Source of the DNA: a virus
IMG/VR virus record: IMGVR_UViG_3300007542_000064
Coordinates: 1 to 38,470 of that record
DNA: 38,470 nucleotides
Strand: one strand, 5' to 3'
Both the position numbers and the translations under genes were made by a program. A model generated the notes under the pieces. The model was not told where the DNA came from, made no database searches, and worked only from the letters and a program-made list of their open reading frames with translations. Below are positions 23,476 through 33,903 of the stretch, piece by piece. Numbering within the stretch: position 1 is the first letter of the stretch; the number at the start of each line of letters is the position of its first letter.

Positions 23476-26400
23476 ATGGCCCTGACCCGAGCCACCAGAT
23501 ACATAATCTCCGAACGAGTAACTGGTGTACCGCGCCGCAACTACGAACGCCTTGGCTTCAATTTTCGGCTAACGCACGCGATCAGCAGCACCAAAGAAGC
23601 ACTTGATCCGGAGTGGTCCGTAAAAGCACTCAATAGTGCTGCTGGCGAGGAAGAAAGCGACTCTGCTAAGAGGTCATCGGGCGGTTTGAAAGAAACCGTT
23701 CCTGAGATCCGTTTCGCTCCCAATAAGAAACGCGGTCCGGGCGATGTGCTGAAACTGCACGTCACCGCCAAGGACATGTTGCGTGACGGCAACGAACCAA
23801 ATTTCGGTTGGGTTCCCGGTCCACGGAAAGTGACCGAATCTGAGCGGGCAGAAAACATGCGTCAGGCGATGGCGTACCAGAAGAGCCGCCCACAGATCGT
23901 TGTTCATGACTATGACGTTGATCCACGAACGGGTGAGCGAATCGAGTCATCGAAACAGCAAATCCATTTGAAGGCGCTTGGTAGAAGCATCGGTTCGATG
24001 GTTCCGGGTGGGAATCTTGGTTCCCGTGCTGCCCGGGCACTGAAGATCGTCGTAGATGATCTTGGGAAATTCAGGTGTCCTCCGGGCACCCCTGCGGCTA
24101 ACCAGTTCACGGACGAATTCGGCACCAACTGCTTCCAGCCGCCTGTGTCCGCACGCCGCGCCTTGGGCCGCATGCGTGACTGGTTCAACGACCATGTAGC
24201 AATGGGTCGTTACCTCCAGACTTTGGAGGCTGGTTACGACGACCCGGACTTCGCTTCCAACCGTCGCGCGATGGAAGAAGCCGCAAAAATGCGCGCCCCG
24301 CAGGATGTGTTCGATGCGCGTCTTGCCGAACAAAAGGCCGCGATCGACAACCTGACTTCGATGCTGGGAACGTCGACTGAAACGGCGCGAAACGAAGATT
24401 TGTGGAGCATTCTAGAGGCGCTGTCCAATAACGGAATGTGGGACAGCAATTGGACGGAGTTGTTTACGGATGCCTCCGGAAAACGACTTTGGGACCCCAC
24501 CAAATCAATGCAGGAAAACTTGGTTTTGATGGACGCGGCGTTGCGGACAACGTATGCCGACACCCTGCCCGCTGGTTTAACGCCACCAGAACAAGCCGAT
24601 ATGGCCAACATGCTCGTTGAACGGCACATGGAAGTCATGCGTGGCTTCATGACCGGTCTCCTGCACGAGTTCCACGACGACCCCGAAACTTCACGGCTTA
24701 TCAAAAAAGTCGAGTTCCGAGATTTTGACCCAAGCGCGACCGGTCCAGATGGCGGCAAACTCAGTTTGTACTGGGACACCGAAGCCATGTTGGTGCCGAG
24801 TACCGGAAACCCCGCGGACGGGTTTGCTTTGACAATGCAATTTAACCCGACTGCTGTTGTTTTGCGGCCGATGCTTCCAAGTGATCAGAGCGGGCTTCTT
24901 CTTCCGCCCGGCAAGATTCGCATTGCGTCAACAGATGGTGTTGCTCTCGAGGGTCAGCAGTGGCGCGAAATTGAAAGGTTCATGCGAAACGAGATGGATC
25001 TGGAGCGTTGGCGAAACATCTACGCCAATGACCTATCCGCTGCCCGGCACGGGGGCGCCATACAACAGCAGGCAAGGCACATCGCGTACCACGAAATGGG
25101 CCACCTCCAGCAGTATGCATTCATCCAGAAACGCATACTTGACCAATACAACGAAAACGGTTTCATCATGTTGGGCAGCACCATGATCACCGACCCGCCA
25201 AACATGTGGGACAACAAAACATGGGGCCTTGCCGTAGATCAAACCATGCAGCAGGCCCTACCGCAAGAGTATTTGCCTGAAGGATTCCCGCCAGTTGGAA
25301 TTCACGCTTTTGAAGGTTCGATGCTGCACATCTTAAGCGGAAAATACTATCAAGGTCTGGTAGAGGAATTCTGGGGTGCGGATGGCGGGAGTGGTTACGG
25401 CCCGCAAGGAATAGAACGTCAAACCAAACTCAACATTATGTTGATGGAAGGCATGACGGAACTTCGCGCCCTGCAAAAAATGGGTGTCGTTGACAGTGAA
25501 ATCATCGACCAGCAATTGGAGTGGATGAACGGTCGATCCGACTTCCCGCAAGCAACCCCGGGTGGAGGAACCCCCAGCACCCCGCCACGTCGACCTCCAC
25601 GAACCGGCGACACCGGAGTCGACCCACCAGACGGCTACCCGGAGACAAACGGGCCAGATGCCCCTCCGGGAACACCCCCACCGGACGACACGGAACTCAG
25701 CATCATCCCGTCTGGCATCACATGGATTACGGATAAGGAGGCAGATGAAACCTTCGCGGCGCAAGGTCCGTGGGACCTTATGGAGCGTTTCTTCATCGCC
25801 CGGTTCGGCGGACGACCAGACGACAAAACTGGTGGCCATCAGGAGATTCCACGCAAGTCAATCGCGCGCACATGGGACTGGCCCGATGTCTCATATGCGC
25901 AGTTGTCTGCCGCCGATCTTGACACGCGATTCGAAACACTTCGCGACGACCTAGACGCCCTCCTAGACAGACGTGACGCTGGCGAGCAACTGTCAGACGA
26001 CGACCTTGCACGCATGTGGCTTGCCGCCAAGGGAATGGCGCAAATTGCCGACGAAAACAAACGACGCCGCAATGCGAACGAAGCAGAACGTCAGCGTCGT
26101 TCCGACAAATTTGAACGAACGGACGCTGGCCGCTACTTCCGTCCCTCCGGGATGCCGTACAAGTCGAAGCGCACCGAGGATGATCAGACTTACGACGAGG
26201 ATCGCGCTCGCGCAGCAATGAAGGAACTTGAGGATTCGATTCCTCAACGTTTCCCTGACGCCTCTCGCGCATGGACGCGCGATCCGGAAGCCTACGGATC
26301 AGAGCAGGAAATGAATGCTCGGCGCAAGATGACGCGCCGGGAACAGGACGCGATGACGAAAGACATGAAGGAGCGCAACAAGCGTTACGTTCATGGTGGC

Positions 26401-29400
26401 GTCGATTTGGAAGAGGCGATCAAGCGGGCAGCGAAAGTCCGTGAACAGCGCGGTACAACCGCACCTGACGACGCATCCAGTCCGAGTGCTCCTGACGCAA
26501 GCCCAGCCGTGGAGATCGACCAGACGATCATTCCGCTCATGGACTCCATCGACAGGTCGCCACTCAAGGACACCGTTGAGGGCTATCTGGTTGAGGGCAC
26601 GGATCCGGACGGCCGTGGGTTCACGACAATTAAAGTTGTCAGCACCGGCGAGGAGAGCGATCTTGATTACGCGGGGACTGAGCGCACCAAAGTCGTCGTA
26701 CCCAAGGGTATGAGGGGAATTTTCCAGACCGATCCGGAATCTGGAGACAGTGACCGGCTTCTTCTTCCCCCCGGCGAATTCGAACTTGTCGATACTGGTG
26801 AAGGCGGCGTTCGGACCCTCGTGCCGAAAACCCAGATGAGTACCAGCGACTGGGCCAATGCTCGACTTGGTGACTTGGATGGCATGGGTAGGCCGATGTC
26901 GGTCGCCGAGATGAGGGAGCGTGAAAACCTTCGGCGTGTTTTGGCGTCACGGGCAGAGCAGCCTCCTCGCACCCAGACAACGCCGTACAGCCGTGATTCC
27001 GCGACCCGTGTCCGCATGGCTCGGCGACGCAACGAGTACGACCGCGGTTTTGCACAAGAAGGAATTGAGCCCTTCAACCCTGATGCGCGTTCCCGCGACA
27101 CATCCAACGATGTGAATGCCATGGACGAGATGCGAACAACCATCGACGGGATGCTTGATCAGGGCATGGCGATGATTGAGAGGGAGCGCACAGCATCACG
27201 GCTTCCACCAAACTTCTTCGTTGACGCCCTGACCGAAGAAACACGCGAGTTCCTTGAAGGTGCAACCTCGTCTGAAGTGGCAGACCGGCTTGTCTCTGCG
27301 GTTAGCGATTGGAAAGACGGAATTGACCGCAGGCCTGTTCTTCGTTACGGCGACAAAGACATCAGATCAATTTTGGATGGGGAACGCCGGGAACTTCCGA
27401 CATCGGGGTTGAACCGAGAACTTGAAGCCGATCTTGGTTGGCCTGAAGACGCTCCGAGCGGAAGCCGACCCGCATACGGCCACATGACCCACGAAGTTCA
27501 CGACGACATCGTTGACGGCATGTTGCAGCAAGCGGACCGGGCCGGTTTCCCTGCGGCTCGAAGGGCGGAGTTCTACGATCACAGTGGCGAATCGCCACGC
27601 GGACCTCTCGGTTTCCTCGGCGAATACGACGTTGTTCTTCGCGCTGAGGCTTCTTTCCGTACCGGTTTCGGTTTGGGTGATGTTCTCCGTGACCCGGCCC
27701 TTTTGATGCGCCTTAGCGAAAATTCAAGCCTGTCACTCGCCGCAAACATTGCGGTTTCTCGCCGGGGGCCAGAGGCTTCGGCGCAGCGCATCGGCAACTT
27801 CCTTCACGCTGGCATCACCGCAGATTTCCGTGGCGTTCAGATGCGGCGCCAACCAGAGTTGGCTGAGCGTGGCGGGATGATGGTTCGCGCTGCCGGAGAG
27901 TTCCGTTCGGCCGACATGGCGATCGAAGCCGCAATCGCTGGCGGGTTCCAGTTAGACGAAATTGAACGAATCGATGTCCCTGTTGGAACTCTGCCTTGGC
28001 GGGAAAGCGGTCTGCTCGTTCCATCAGATCTTGATCTCGAAGACGGTCCTGCCGCGCAATTCCTCATTAATGCCGGATGGAGCGATGCGGAACGCCAGTT
28101 CTTGATGGAAGGTCTTCTCGAAGGTCGCATTGTTGACGTGAAGGGCGCAACTCTGCTTCGTCAGCATCGTGCTGCCGCAGAACGCAAGCGCGCCTTCGAC
28201 CGTGCCGGTCTGGCTGTGCGTTTCACCAACAGCGATGGAATCGATCTTTTCAGCAGGGCTGACCTGACGGCGGCCACCGATTCCGGCGCGAGGATCGGCC
28301 GTGTCCGCAATGTTGAAGAAGCATTGTCAATTCGGTTGCAGGACGAAATCATCGCCCGTCAAGCAACCTTGCAGCCGATCGTTCAGGAAGGGATGCGAAG
28401 CCTTCGTGATCGGGTAACCCGCGTCATTGGAGACAGGGCGGCAGATGCCATCACCGAGAGAATTGGTGAAGCCGGACGCCGCATGAGCACTTCAACACCA
28501 CGGCCCACTGGTCGTGCCGCGCTGGTACAAAGGTTGTTGACGTCACAACGCGCGACCGCACTTCTGCGTCGTGCTGGCCTTGAGGACGACAACATTGAAA
28601 TGGTTCAAATGGTTGGCGAAATGGCCGTTGCCTTCTCCGGTGGCGGACCCGCTGGAGTCGGTTTGGTGATTGCACGTCGGGCAGGACGCGAGGGTATTGA
28701 TTACGCGGTTCGCAAGGCGGTTGAGCAGGGATGGCTTGATCAGGATCAGGCAAGAAAGATCATTTCGGCCGCCGACCGGGTGGCACCTGAGGGTCTACCA
28801 GATGCCGTCAACGATGCGTTGAGTGATGCGGCTGACAGATTTGTTGATAGCGACGCGGCAGCGAGGGCAAGGGAAATCGCCGACGCAGTATCTACTCGCG
28901 TGAGTGAGTTTGGTTTGCTGGAGCGTCTGGACGAAGCGCGTGAACGGATCGGTGAGAGGATGTCTGGGCGTCCAGATACCCCTGACCCGACTCCTCAGCC
29001 TGCGACTTGGAATCCGTTTGATGCGCCGTCCGGAATGCGGTCGCGCCGCCAATCCCTGTCGCGTGACATTCCGGCACTTGACGGTGCCAACGACAACGAG
29101 TTACGTGAAATGGCACGCACTCTGGTGAGAGACCCGTCGTCGGTGGATCAGCCGTATTGGCAAGAGATTGTCGATATCGCTGGTGACCTTAGGCTGCCCG
29201 GAGGTTGGACGGGTGAGGATGGTCGCACTATCCGTGAAGTGTTCACTCAAGAAGGATGGCGTGGCGAACAATATTTCTCCGGTTACGAGTTTGAGATTGA
29301 TGATGCGATCCGCGTTATTGAAGAGTCTGATCTAAGCCCTGACGATAAGCAGAAGGCTGTCGAAAATCTTAAGATCACACAGGAATTGGCAAAGGTGGTC

Positions 29401-30810
29401 AGTGTCGCCATGACGACAAGCAAACCGCCACCCAGACGTTCGGACCCATTCGGTGATGATGGCCCTGAAGAGCCGTGGGTTCCGCCAACCGCGGACGAAG
29501 TGAACTCTCAACTTGATGAAATCATTTCCAGAATGCCAGACAGTTTCCTTGACAATTTGTCCGATACCTTGAAGGCAAATCGTGAAGCAAGAGCCAAGAA
29601 GGAACGTGAAAGCAAGGTTCGTGGAGAAGTCGAATCAGAACTAGGTCGTCTTGACTCTCGTATCGGATATTGGCGTTTGAAAGACGAAGATGAAATCCTT
29701 GACAGAACAGCACCCGTCGGTGAAGCCACGGTAGCGCGAAGGAGCGACCCGAACTTTGAGGCACCAGACCCCGATCCTGAAGTTGTCCGGTCACTGGACG
29801 ATCTTGTAAAACTGAGTCGCGATGGTCTTGTTCTTACGGATGATTTGACAAAACCTGAGCATCGTGCGGAACTTCGCTCGTTACTTCTCGAAAATCCCAA
29901 GTTGCAAGAGGCACTGGAACAGATTCGCGAGAGGATCGCTACCCGCGGTTTCTACGAAGAATCCGAAAATGATCGGTCAACGAAGTCTGGCTTGGATTAC
30001 GCCGGTCGTGAACTTGTTGATGCATTGATCCATGCTCGTGGTCTTGATGCGGCGCCGACAAAAATCACGTCGGACGAGATCGATTATCTTCGTTACGCTG
30101 GCGGTCTGACGCCGGTTTCGCGTGGCGGCAACACGGAGATGGCTCGCCGCCATGTTGATGCGGACGGCTACCCGATTGGTGAAGGTGTTGACGGTGCAGG
30201 CGTGTATTTCGCTGTTCAGGGCGGCACAGAGCGGATGGGGCTAAACGAGCACTTTGACGCCAGCGTGTACGCCGGAGAAAATGGTTCTGTGATTCAGGGC
30301 GTTGTCGCGCCATCGGCAAGATTTACGAGTCCGCTTACGATGTCGCGTCAACGGGAAACGTATCGCCTTGAAGTCGAGGTGGGTCAACCGCAAACGTATT
30401 CGGAAGGCGCAAACCCGCTGCTCGATTTGCGTAGGGAACTTGTGGCGGCTGGTGATACCGAGATGGTCGAAGCGTTGGATTTGATGGTCGGAACTGCCTC
30501 GTCGGATGGTCATGGCGAGTTCCAGAACGGCTATGCGGTGATGGCTTTGTTGCAGGGTTTTGACGGTATGGCGAGTTATGGTACCGGCAGTCAAGACAAC
30601 CGGGTTATTCTGTATAACCGATCAGCGGTCATGGTCGGAGACTCATTGCTGAGTGGCGCAGACTACGCTGAGTTGCGACCGTGGGAAAAACTTGAGGAAC
30701 GCGCAAAGGCACTGGCCGTAAAACACAATCTTCCATTTGGTCTCGAAGGCGAAGCGCGAACGCAATGGATCTTGGATGAGACACAGCGCAGACTGGAAGC
30801 ACTCGCATGA
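23476..30810 (+). CDS. Giant head-associated protein: zincin motif and C-terminal ADP-ribosyltransferase-like domain
   Basis: A 2444-residue protein with GAGAGGG before the ATG. Residues 200-219 hold the Cys module RCPPGTPAANQFTDEFGTNC. HEMGH at 539-543 with a likely third ligand in EGMTE (658-662) marks a gluzincin-like metallopeptidase domain. A Pro/Thr-rich linker follows (about 690-735). The middle is helical and Arg-rich, with GMRSLR at 1639 and GMRSRR at 1853. The C-terminus resembles phage ADP-ribosyltransferases: VSRGG at 2214-2218, GAGVYFA at 2240-2246, ALLQGFDGM, and NRSAVMV at 2381-2387. Catalytic residues beyond Arg2216 cannot be fixed by eye. Size and position suggest a virion-internal protein delivered or processed at infection. 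It overlaps the next gene by 4 bases. Confidence 0.82.
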   Translation: MALTRATRYIISERVTGVPRRNYERLGFNFRLTHAISSTKEALDPEWSVKALNSAAGEEESDSAKRSSGGLKETVPEIRFAPNKKRGPGDVLKLHVTAKDMLRDGNEPNFGWVPGPRKVTESERAENMRQAMAYQKSRPQIVVHDYDVDPRTGERIESSKQQIHLKALGRSIGSMVPGGNLGSRAARALKIVVDDLGKFRCPPGTPAANQFTDEFGTNCFQPPVSARRALGRMRDWFNDHVAMGRYLQTLEAGYDDPDFASNRRAMEEAAKMRAPQDVFDARLAEQKAAIDNLTSMLGTSTETARNEDLWSILEALSNNGMWDSNWTELFTDASGKRLWDPTKSMQENLVLMDAALRTTYADTLPAGLTPPEQADMANMLVERHMEVMRGFMTGLLHEFHDDPETSRLIKKVEFRDFDPSATGPDGGKLSLYWDTEAMLVPSTGNPADGFALTMQFNPTAVVLRPMLPSDQSGLLLPPGKIRIASTDGVALEGQQWREIERFMRNEMDLERWRNIYANDLSAARHGGAIQQQARHIAYHEMGHLQQYAFIQKRILDQYNENGFIMLGSTMITDPPNMWDNKTWGLAVDQTMQQALPQEYLPEGFPPVGIHAFEGSMLHILSGKYYQGLVEEFWGADGGSGYGPQGIERQTKLNIMLMEGMTELRALQKMGVVDSEIIDQQLEWMNGRSDFPQATPGGGTPSTPPRRPPRTGDTGVDPPDGYPETNGPDAPPGTPPPDDTELSIIPSGITWITDKEADETFAAQGPWDLMERFFIARFGGRPDDKTGGHQEIPRKSIARTWDWPDVSYAQLSAADLDTRFETLRDDLDALLDRRDAGEQLSDDDLARMWLAAKGMAQIADENKRRRNANEAERQRRSDKFERTDAGRYFRPSGMPYKSKRTEDDQTYDEDRARAAMKELEDSIPQRFPDASRAWTRDPEAYGSEQEMNARRKMTRREQDAMTKDMKERNKRYVHGGVDLEEAIKRAAKVREQRGTTAPDDASSPSAPDASPAVEIDQTIIPLMDSIDRSPLKDTVEGYLVEGTDPDGRGFTTIKVVSTGEESDLDYAGTERTKVVVPKGMRGIFQTDPESGDSDRLLLPPGEFELVDTGEGGVRTLVPKTQMSTSDWANARLGDLDGMGRPMSVAEMRERENLRRVLASRAEQPPRTQTTPYSRDSATRVRMARRRNEYDRGFAQEGIEPFNPDARSRDTSNDVNAMDEMRTTIDGMLDQGMAMIERERTASRLPPNFFVDALTEETREFLEGATSSEVADRLVSAVSDWKDGIDRRPVLRYGDKDIRSILDGERRELPTSGLNRELEADLGWPEDAPSGSRPAYGHMTHEVHDDIVDGMLQQADRAGFPAARRAEFYDHSGESPRGPLGFLGEYDVVLRAEASFRTGFGLGDVLRDPALLMRLSENSSLSLAANIAVSRRGPEASAQRIGNFLHAGITADFRGVQMRRQPELAERGGMMVRAAGEFRSADMAIEAAIAGGFQLDEIERIDVPVGTLPWRESGLLVPSDLDLEDGPAAQFLINAGWSDAERQFLMEGLLEGRIVDVKGATLLRQHRAAAERKRAFDRAGLAVRFTNSDGIDLFSRADLTAATDSGARIGRVRNVEEALSIRLQDEIIARQATLQPIVQEGMRSLRDRVTRVIGDRAADAITERIGEAGRRMSTSTPRPTGRAALVQRLLTSQRATALLRRAGLEDDNIEMVQMVGEMAVAFSGGGPAGVGLVIARRAGREGIDYAVRKAVEQGWLDQDQARKIISAADRVAPEGLPDAVNDALSDAADRFVDSDAAARAREIADAVSTRVSEFGLLERLDEARERIGERMSGRPDTPDPTPQPATWNPFDAPSGMRSRRQSLSRDIPALDGANDNELREMARTLVRDPSSVDQPYWQEIVDIAGDLRLPGGWTGEDGRTIREVFTQEGWRGEQYFSGYEFEIDDAIRVIEESDLSPDDKQKAVENLKITQELAKVVSVAMTTSKPPPRRSDPFGDDGPEEPWVPPTADEVNSQLDEIISRMPDSFLDNLSDTLKANREARAKKERESKVRGEVESELGRLDSRIGYWRLKDEDEILDRTAPVGEATVARRSDPNFEAPDPDPEVVRSLDDLVKLSRDGLVLTDDLTKPEHRAELRSLLLENPKLQEALEQIRERIATRGFYEESENDRSTKSGLDYAGRELVDALIHARGLDAAPTKITSDEIDYLRYAGGLTPVSRGGNTEMARRHVDADGYPIGEGVDGAGVYFAVQGGTERMGLNEHFDASVYAGENGSVIQGVVAPSARFTSPLTMSRQRETYRLEVEVGQPQTYSEGANPLLDLRRELVAAGDTEMVEALDLMVGTASSDGHGEFQNGYAVMALLQGFDGMASYGTGSQDNRVILYNRSAVMVGDSLLSGADYAELRPWEKLEERAKALAVKHNLPFGLEGEARTQWILDETQRRLEALA

Positions 30811-31013
30811 TTGACACCGACAGCAAAAACTGGGGCTACACGGACGACATCAAAAAGTTCCTTGCCACCGAAACTATGCAGATTGTGAAGCGCAAGGATC
30901 CCGGCGCAATCCCCTACTACGTCACCTTGTTTCAATCGGGCGCACAGTCAGACGCCATTCTGGAACAGCATCGCGAATGGTTTGAAGCAGCCATGAAGGA
31001 ATACGGATCATGA
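30807..31013 (+). CDS. Small 68-residue protein, unknown
   Basis: The ATG overlaps the giant gene's stop (ATGA), and its own stop overlaps the next start the same way, so the three are translationally coupled. The sequence (MIDTDSKNWGYTDDIKKFLA... AILEQHREWFEAAMKEYGS) looks like a small alpha/beta or helical domain with no recognised motif. Being wedged between two zincin-containing proteins, it may be a partner or inhibitor of one of them; this is inference from position only. Confidence 0.65.
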   Translation: MIDTDSKNWGYTDDIKKFLATETMQIVKRKDPGAIPYYVTLFQSGAQSDAILEQHREWFEAAMKEYGS

Positions 31014-33481
31014 GAGCCATACCCGTTGGACGCACCGACTCCGGAATGCTGTACTACGTCATTGAAGGCGAGCAAAACGGCGCGTTGATCAACAAAAAGA
31101 AACAGGTTTTTGAGTTCGATTTCTTGTCCTTCTTGGCGAAACGTGACGTCGATCGGATCATGTCGTCCGACTTCCATGATTTCCTTTGGGGTGGGGTTGA
31201 TCTTCCGGACAATCGTTGGCGCAACATCGTTCAGTACGGGGTGCAAAAAGTTCCTGAACAAATGCTTGCTGGTGTTGACGTCCTCACCGAGTTCCCAAAC
31301 AAAAAGAAAGAACGTTCTGGAGCAATGCGCGAAAAAGACGATCGCGCCATGGAGTTCAAGTCTCTGATCGCGGCAGAACAGCATGAGAAAGCGTTAGCCA
31401 GAGCGCTTGCCCGTGGCGCTAGACGCGCGACCGGCGGAACCCGGGGTTTTATCCGCGGCGCAGTTTTTAATCCTGACGCAGAAGACGCCGATGGAGACGG
31501 CTGGGTTCAAGAGGGTACGCAGTTTGCTCGTCGGGCAACAGGCCAAGCAAAACGGCGAGCGAGACGGGTTGTTCGCGCGCAGGAACGACTGGAAAACAGC
31601 GAAACCGTAGGTATGCGTTCGTTTCGCTCCGGCATGGGCGCTAGCCAGATGCGGTGGGTCAGTCGATCAAAAGAACACTACACCAAACGACATGGGGATG
31701 TCCTAAAACAAGTCCAAGACAAATACAACAACGGCAACCCCATAAAAAAGTACGGCGACATTCGCAAGGCGCTAATACGTGCCCATCCGGGTTTCGCCAA
31801 CGGCGACTCGAAAATTGATTTCCTCGCAGGGGCAGATGACGATTCTGACGCCCAACCCGGACACATCGCCCACGTTGTTGGCTTCTTGTATGGGTTAATG
31901 GCGAACCCAGAACTGGAAAATGTCAACTTTGTTATAGAACAAAACACGAACCCGCGAATTGACGGTTCGGCCGCATGGTTGGGCCGACATCGGGTCAACA
32001 TAGATGCGAGTGGCACCATCATCATGGCTGCTGGCCCAGACAAAAAACCGACCATTGCCCTCAAATACAACACGGAGACCCACTACCACACGACCGAAAA
32101 TCTTCGCGAACTTGGAAATTTTCAGTTAGAAGCACACAAGGCGTTCGTGACCCTGCTTCGCGATGTTCCACCGAGAAGTTTGCCTGATCCGACGACAGGC
32201 AACATGGTGCCAAATCCAAATCTGACTGATGAGGAACGTGCTGCATGGGAATTCGCCGCTGAGGTCGCCTCTTCCATGGTCACTATTCACGAAATGGGTC
32301 ACGCCGCGCACAAATGGGTGTCAATGCGTGATGCTATGGCCGCAGATGGGCTAGGTCCTACAGACACGCTTTCGGTCGACTTGGTGCGTCAACGGTTAAG
32401 AAATTACGTTGCCAGAATGTCCAAGGAAGACAAACGTGATTCGGTTCGCTCCCTCGCATTAACCGAAGAGCGCGACCTTGTGGGATTGGGAATCCTGCTC
32501 GTCGGCGGAATATCCGACCCGGATAAGCGACGTAAGGCTATGTTTGGCGACCTAAAGTCACTTGATGGTTCTGGCAAAACTATTACAGTCAATCAAGAAT
32601 TGGCTGACTGGCTGAACGCGATTGGTAAAGACATGTTTCCCAATCCGACGAAAAGTCGCTGGAAGGATGGCGACCCACTTCCTTTCGTGATCGCTTCAGG
32701 AATTTTTGATCTCGCTCCGGCAGGAAGACGACCCCTTTTCGCTGATCGAACCATGCCGTACTACATGTTCAAGCCTTGGAATTTACGCACGCTCGCTACA
32801 AGAGTCGAGTTCGTAAACGGGCAAAAGGTGCCTGTTCCAAACTTGGAACTGCTAATCGAAAACGGCCTACCGCGTACTCCAATGTCTCAGGGGTTATCTC
32901 CCGAGACTGGACAAATTATCGCAGAGGCTTTGATTCGTGGGGCGCGAAACGCGGTTTCAGCCCACTCGAATACCATCGTAATTGATCCCGATTCGGTGGT
33001 CACCACGAATGTTCCAATACCGAACGCACCCAACATGAATGACGTCATTGATGGCAAGGTTGGGGAATCTGTGATGGACGAAGTCCTCGAATTTTTCCTC
33101 AACGAGTCAATGGATCGGATTATTGGTTCACAAAATCCACGCGCCATCAGGACTGGTCTAGAGCACCTGTTTATGGGGACGAAGTATTTTGATGATTTGA
33201 CAGCAGAGGAAAAGCGTATTGCGAGAGAAATCGCGATGCTTGGCTCTGGTGGTGAGTGGGCGGCGTACATGGCGGCCTTCACACAACATTTCGACCTTGA
33301 CCACATGTTCCGGTTCTGGGATTTCGAACTCATTGCTGAACTTATTGCCGCCAACTCTTATGGCAACGAGATCAGGCTTTTCGATGGCGAAAGCGTGCGA
33401 CAGTTGACAGAAAAAGAAGCCGCAGTTCTGGCTAAGATTGCGTCTTGGATCTTCCCAGAAGATGATTTCCGACTTAAGTGA
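31010..33481 (+). CDS. Head-associated protein with a second HEMGH zincin
   Basis: An 823-residue protein. Residues 1-110 are an unrecognised domain. An EF-hand-like loop (FNPDAEDADGDGWVQEGT) lies at 153-170, followed by a basic stretch and GMRSFR at 201-206. HEMGH at 427-431 in SMVTIHEMGHAAHKWVSM is a zincin active site, with a third metal ligand probably in ELIAELIAANSYG (Glu773 or Glu777). Sequence around the two phage HEMGH motifs differs, so this is not a recent duplicate of the giant protein's domain. Possible roles are processing of head proteins or action in the host cell. Length and layout match no family I can name. Confidence 0.78.
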   Translation: MRAIPVGRTDSGMLYYVIEGEQNGALINKKKQVFEFDFLSFLAKRDVDRIMSSDFHDFLWGGVDLPDNRWRNIVQYGVQKVPEQMLAGVDVLTEFPNKKKERSGAMREKDDRAMEFKSLIAAEQHEKALARALARGARRATGGTRGFIRGAVFNPDAEDADGDGWVQEGTQFARRATGQAKRRARRVVRAQERLENSETVGMRSFRSGMGASQMRWVSRSKEHYTKRHGDVLKQVQDKYNNGNPIKKYGDIRKALIRAHPGFANGDSKIDFLAGADDDSDAQPGHIAHVVGFLYGLMANPELENVNFVIEQNTNPRIDGSAAWLGRHRVNIDASGTIIMAAGPDKKPTIALKYNTETHYHTTENLRELGNFQLEAHKAFVTLLRDVPPRSLPDPTTGNMVPNPNLTDEERAAWEFAAEVASSMVTIHEMGHAAHKWVSMRDAMAADGLGPTDTLSVDLVRQRLRNYVARMSKEDKRDSVRSLALTEERDLVGLGILLVGGISDPDKRRKAMFGDLKSLDGSGKTITVNQELADWLNAIGKDMFPNPTKSRWKDGDPLPFVIASGIFDLAPAGRRPLFADRTMPYYMFKPWNLRTLATRVEFVNGQKVPVPNLELLIENGLPRTPMSQGLSPETGQIIAEALIRGARNAVSAHSNTIVIDPDSVVTTNVPIPNAPNMNDVIDGKVGESVMDEVLEFFLNESMDRIIGSQNPRAIRTGLEHLFMGTKYFDDLTAEEKRIAREIAMLGSGGEWAAYMAAFTQHFDLDHMFRFWDFELIAELIAANSYGNEIRLFDGESVRQLTEKEAAVLAKIASWIFPEDDFRLK

Positions 33482-33487
33482 GGAATA

Positions 33488-33856
33488 GTGGACTCTCGAC
33501 CTGAATGGCAAGACAAGTGGATTAAAAAACTTGAAAATGTTTTCGGCATGCCGTTGACCGAGGTTGATAAAACGCTGTCCCCAGATCAAATTATCGGGAT
33601 ACTGCGAAAGTTTGAAACAGGTAAGGATCCTCACGAAAAAGATCGAATGTCATATGCAGAAGAAGTGGTCAGTGTGATCGGCGACACAACGACAGCCCGC
33701 AGGCAGATTTATAGAGATCCAGTTGACGAGACCATCGGCATCTCGTACCGAATCGGACTCTACGACTATCCGCCCGACAAGCGTGGCCACCACCTCACCC
33801 GAGACGAAATCATGAAAGACTACGAAAATTACGTGGCTAGGAGAGACAAGCAGTAG
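33488..33856 (+). CDS. Small 122-residue protein, unknown
   Basis: Starts at a GTG at 33488 with GAGG six bases upstream, seven bases after the previous stop. A helical N-terminus (EWQDKWIKKLENVFGM... SPDQIIGILRKFETG) is followed by a mixed region (EVVSVIGDTTTARRQIYRDP, IGISYRIGLYDYPPDKRGHH) and a basic helical end. No motif or family is recognised. It ends the coupled zincin block; a 47-base gap follows. Confidence 0.6.
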   Translation: MDSRPEWQDKWIKKLENVFGMPLTEVDKTLSPDQIIGILRKFETGKDPHEKDRMSYAEEVVSVIGDTTTARRQIYRDPVDETIGISYRIGLYDYPPDKRGHHLTRDEIMKDYENYVARRDKQ

Positions 33857-33903
33857 CCATTCATACCGGGAAATCCCCACAAATAATCTAAACTGGGAAG
33901 ACC

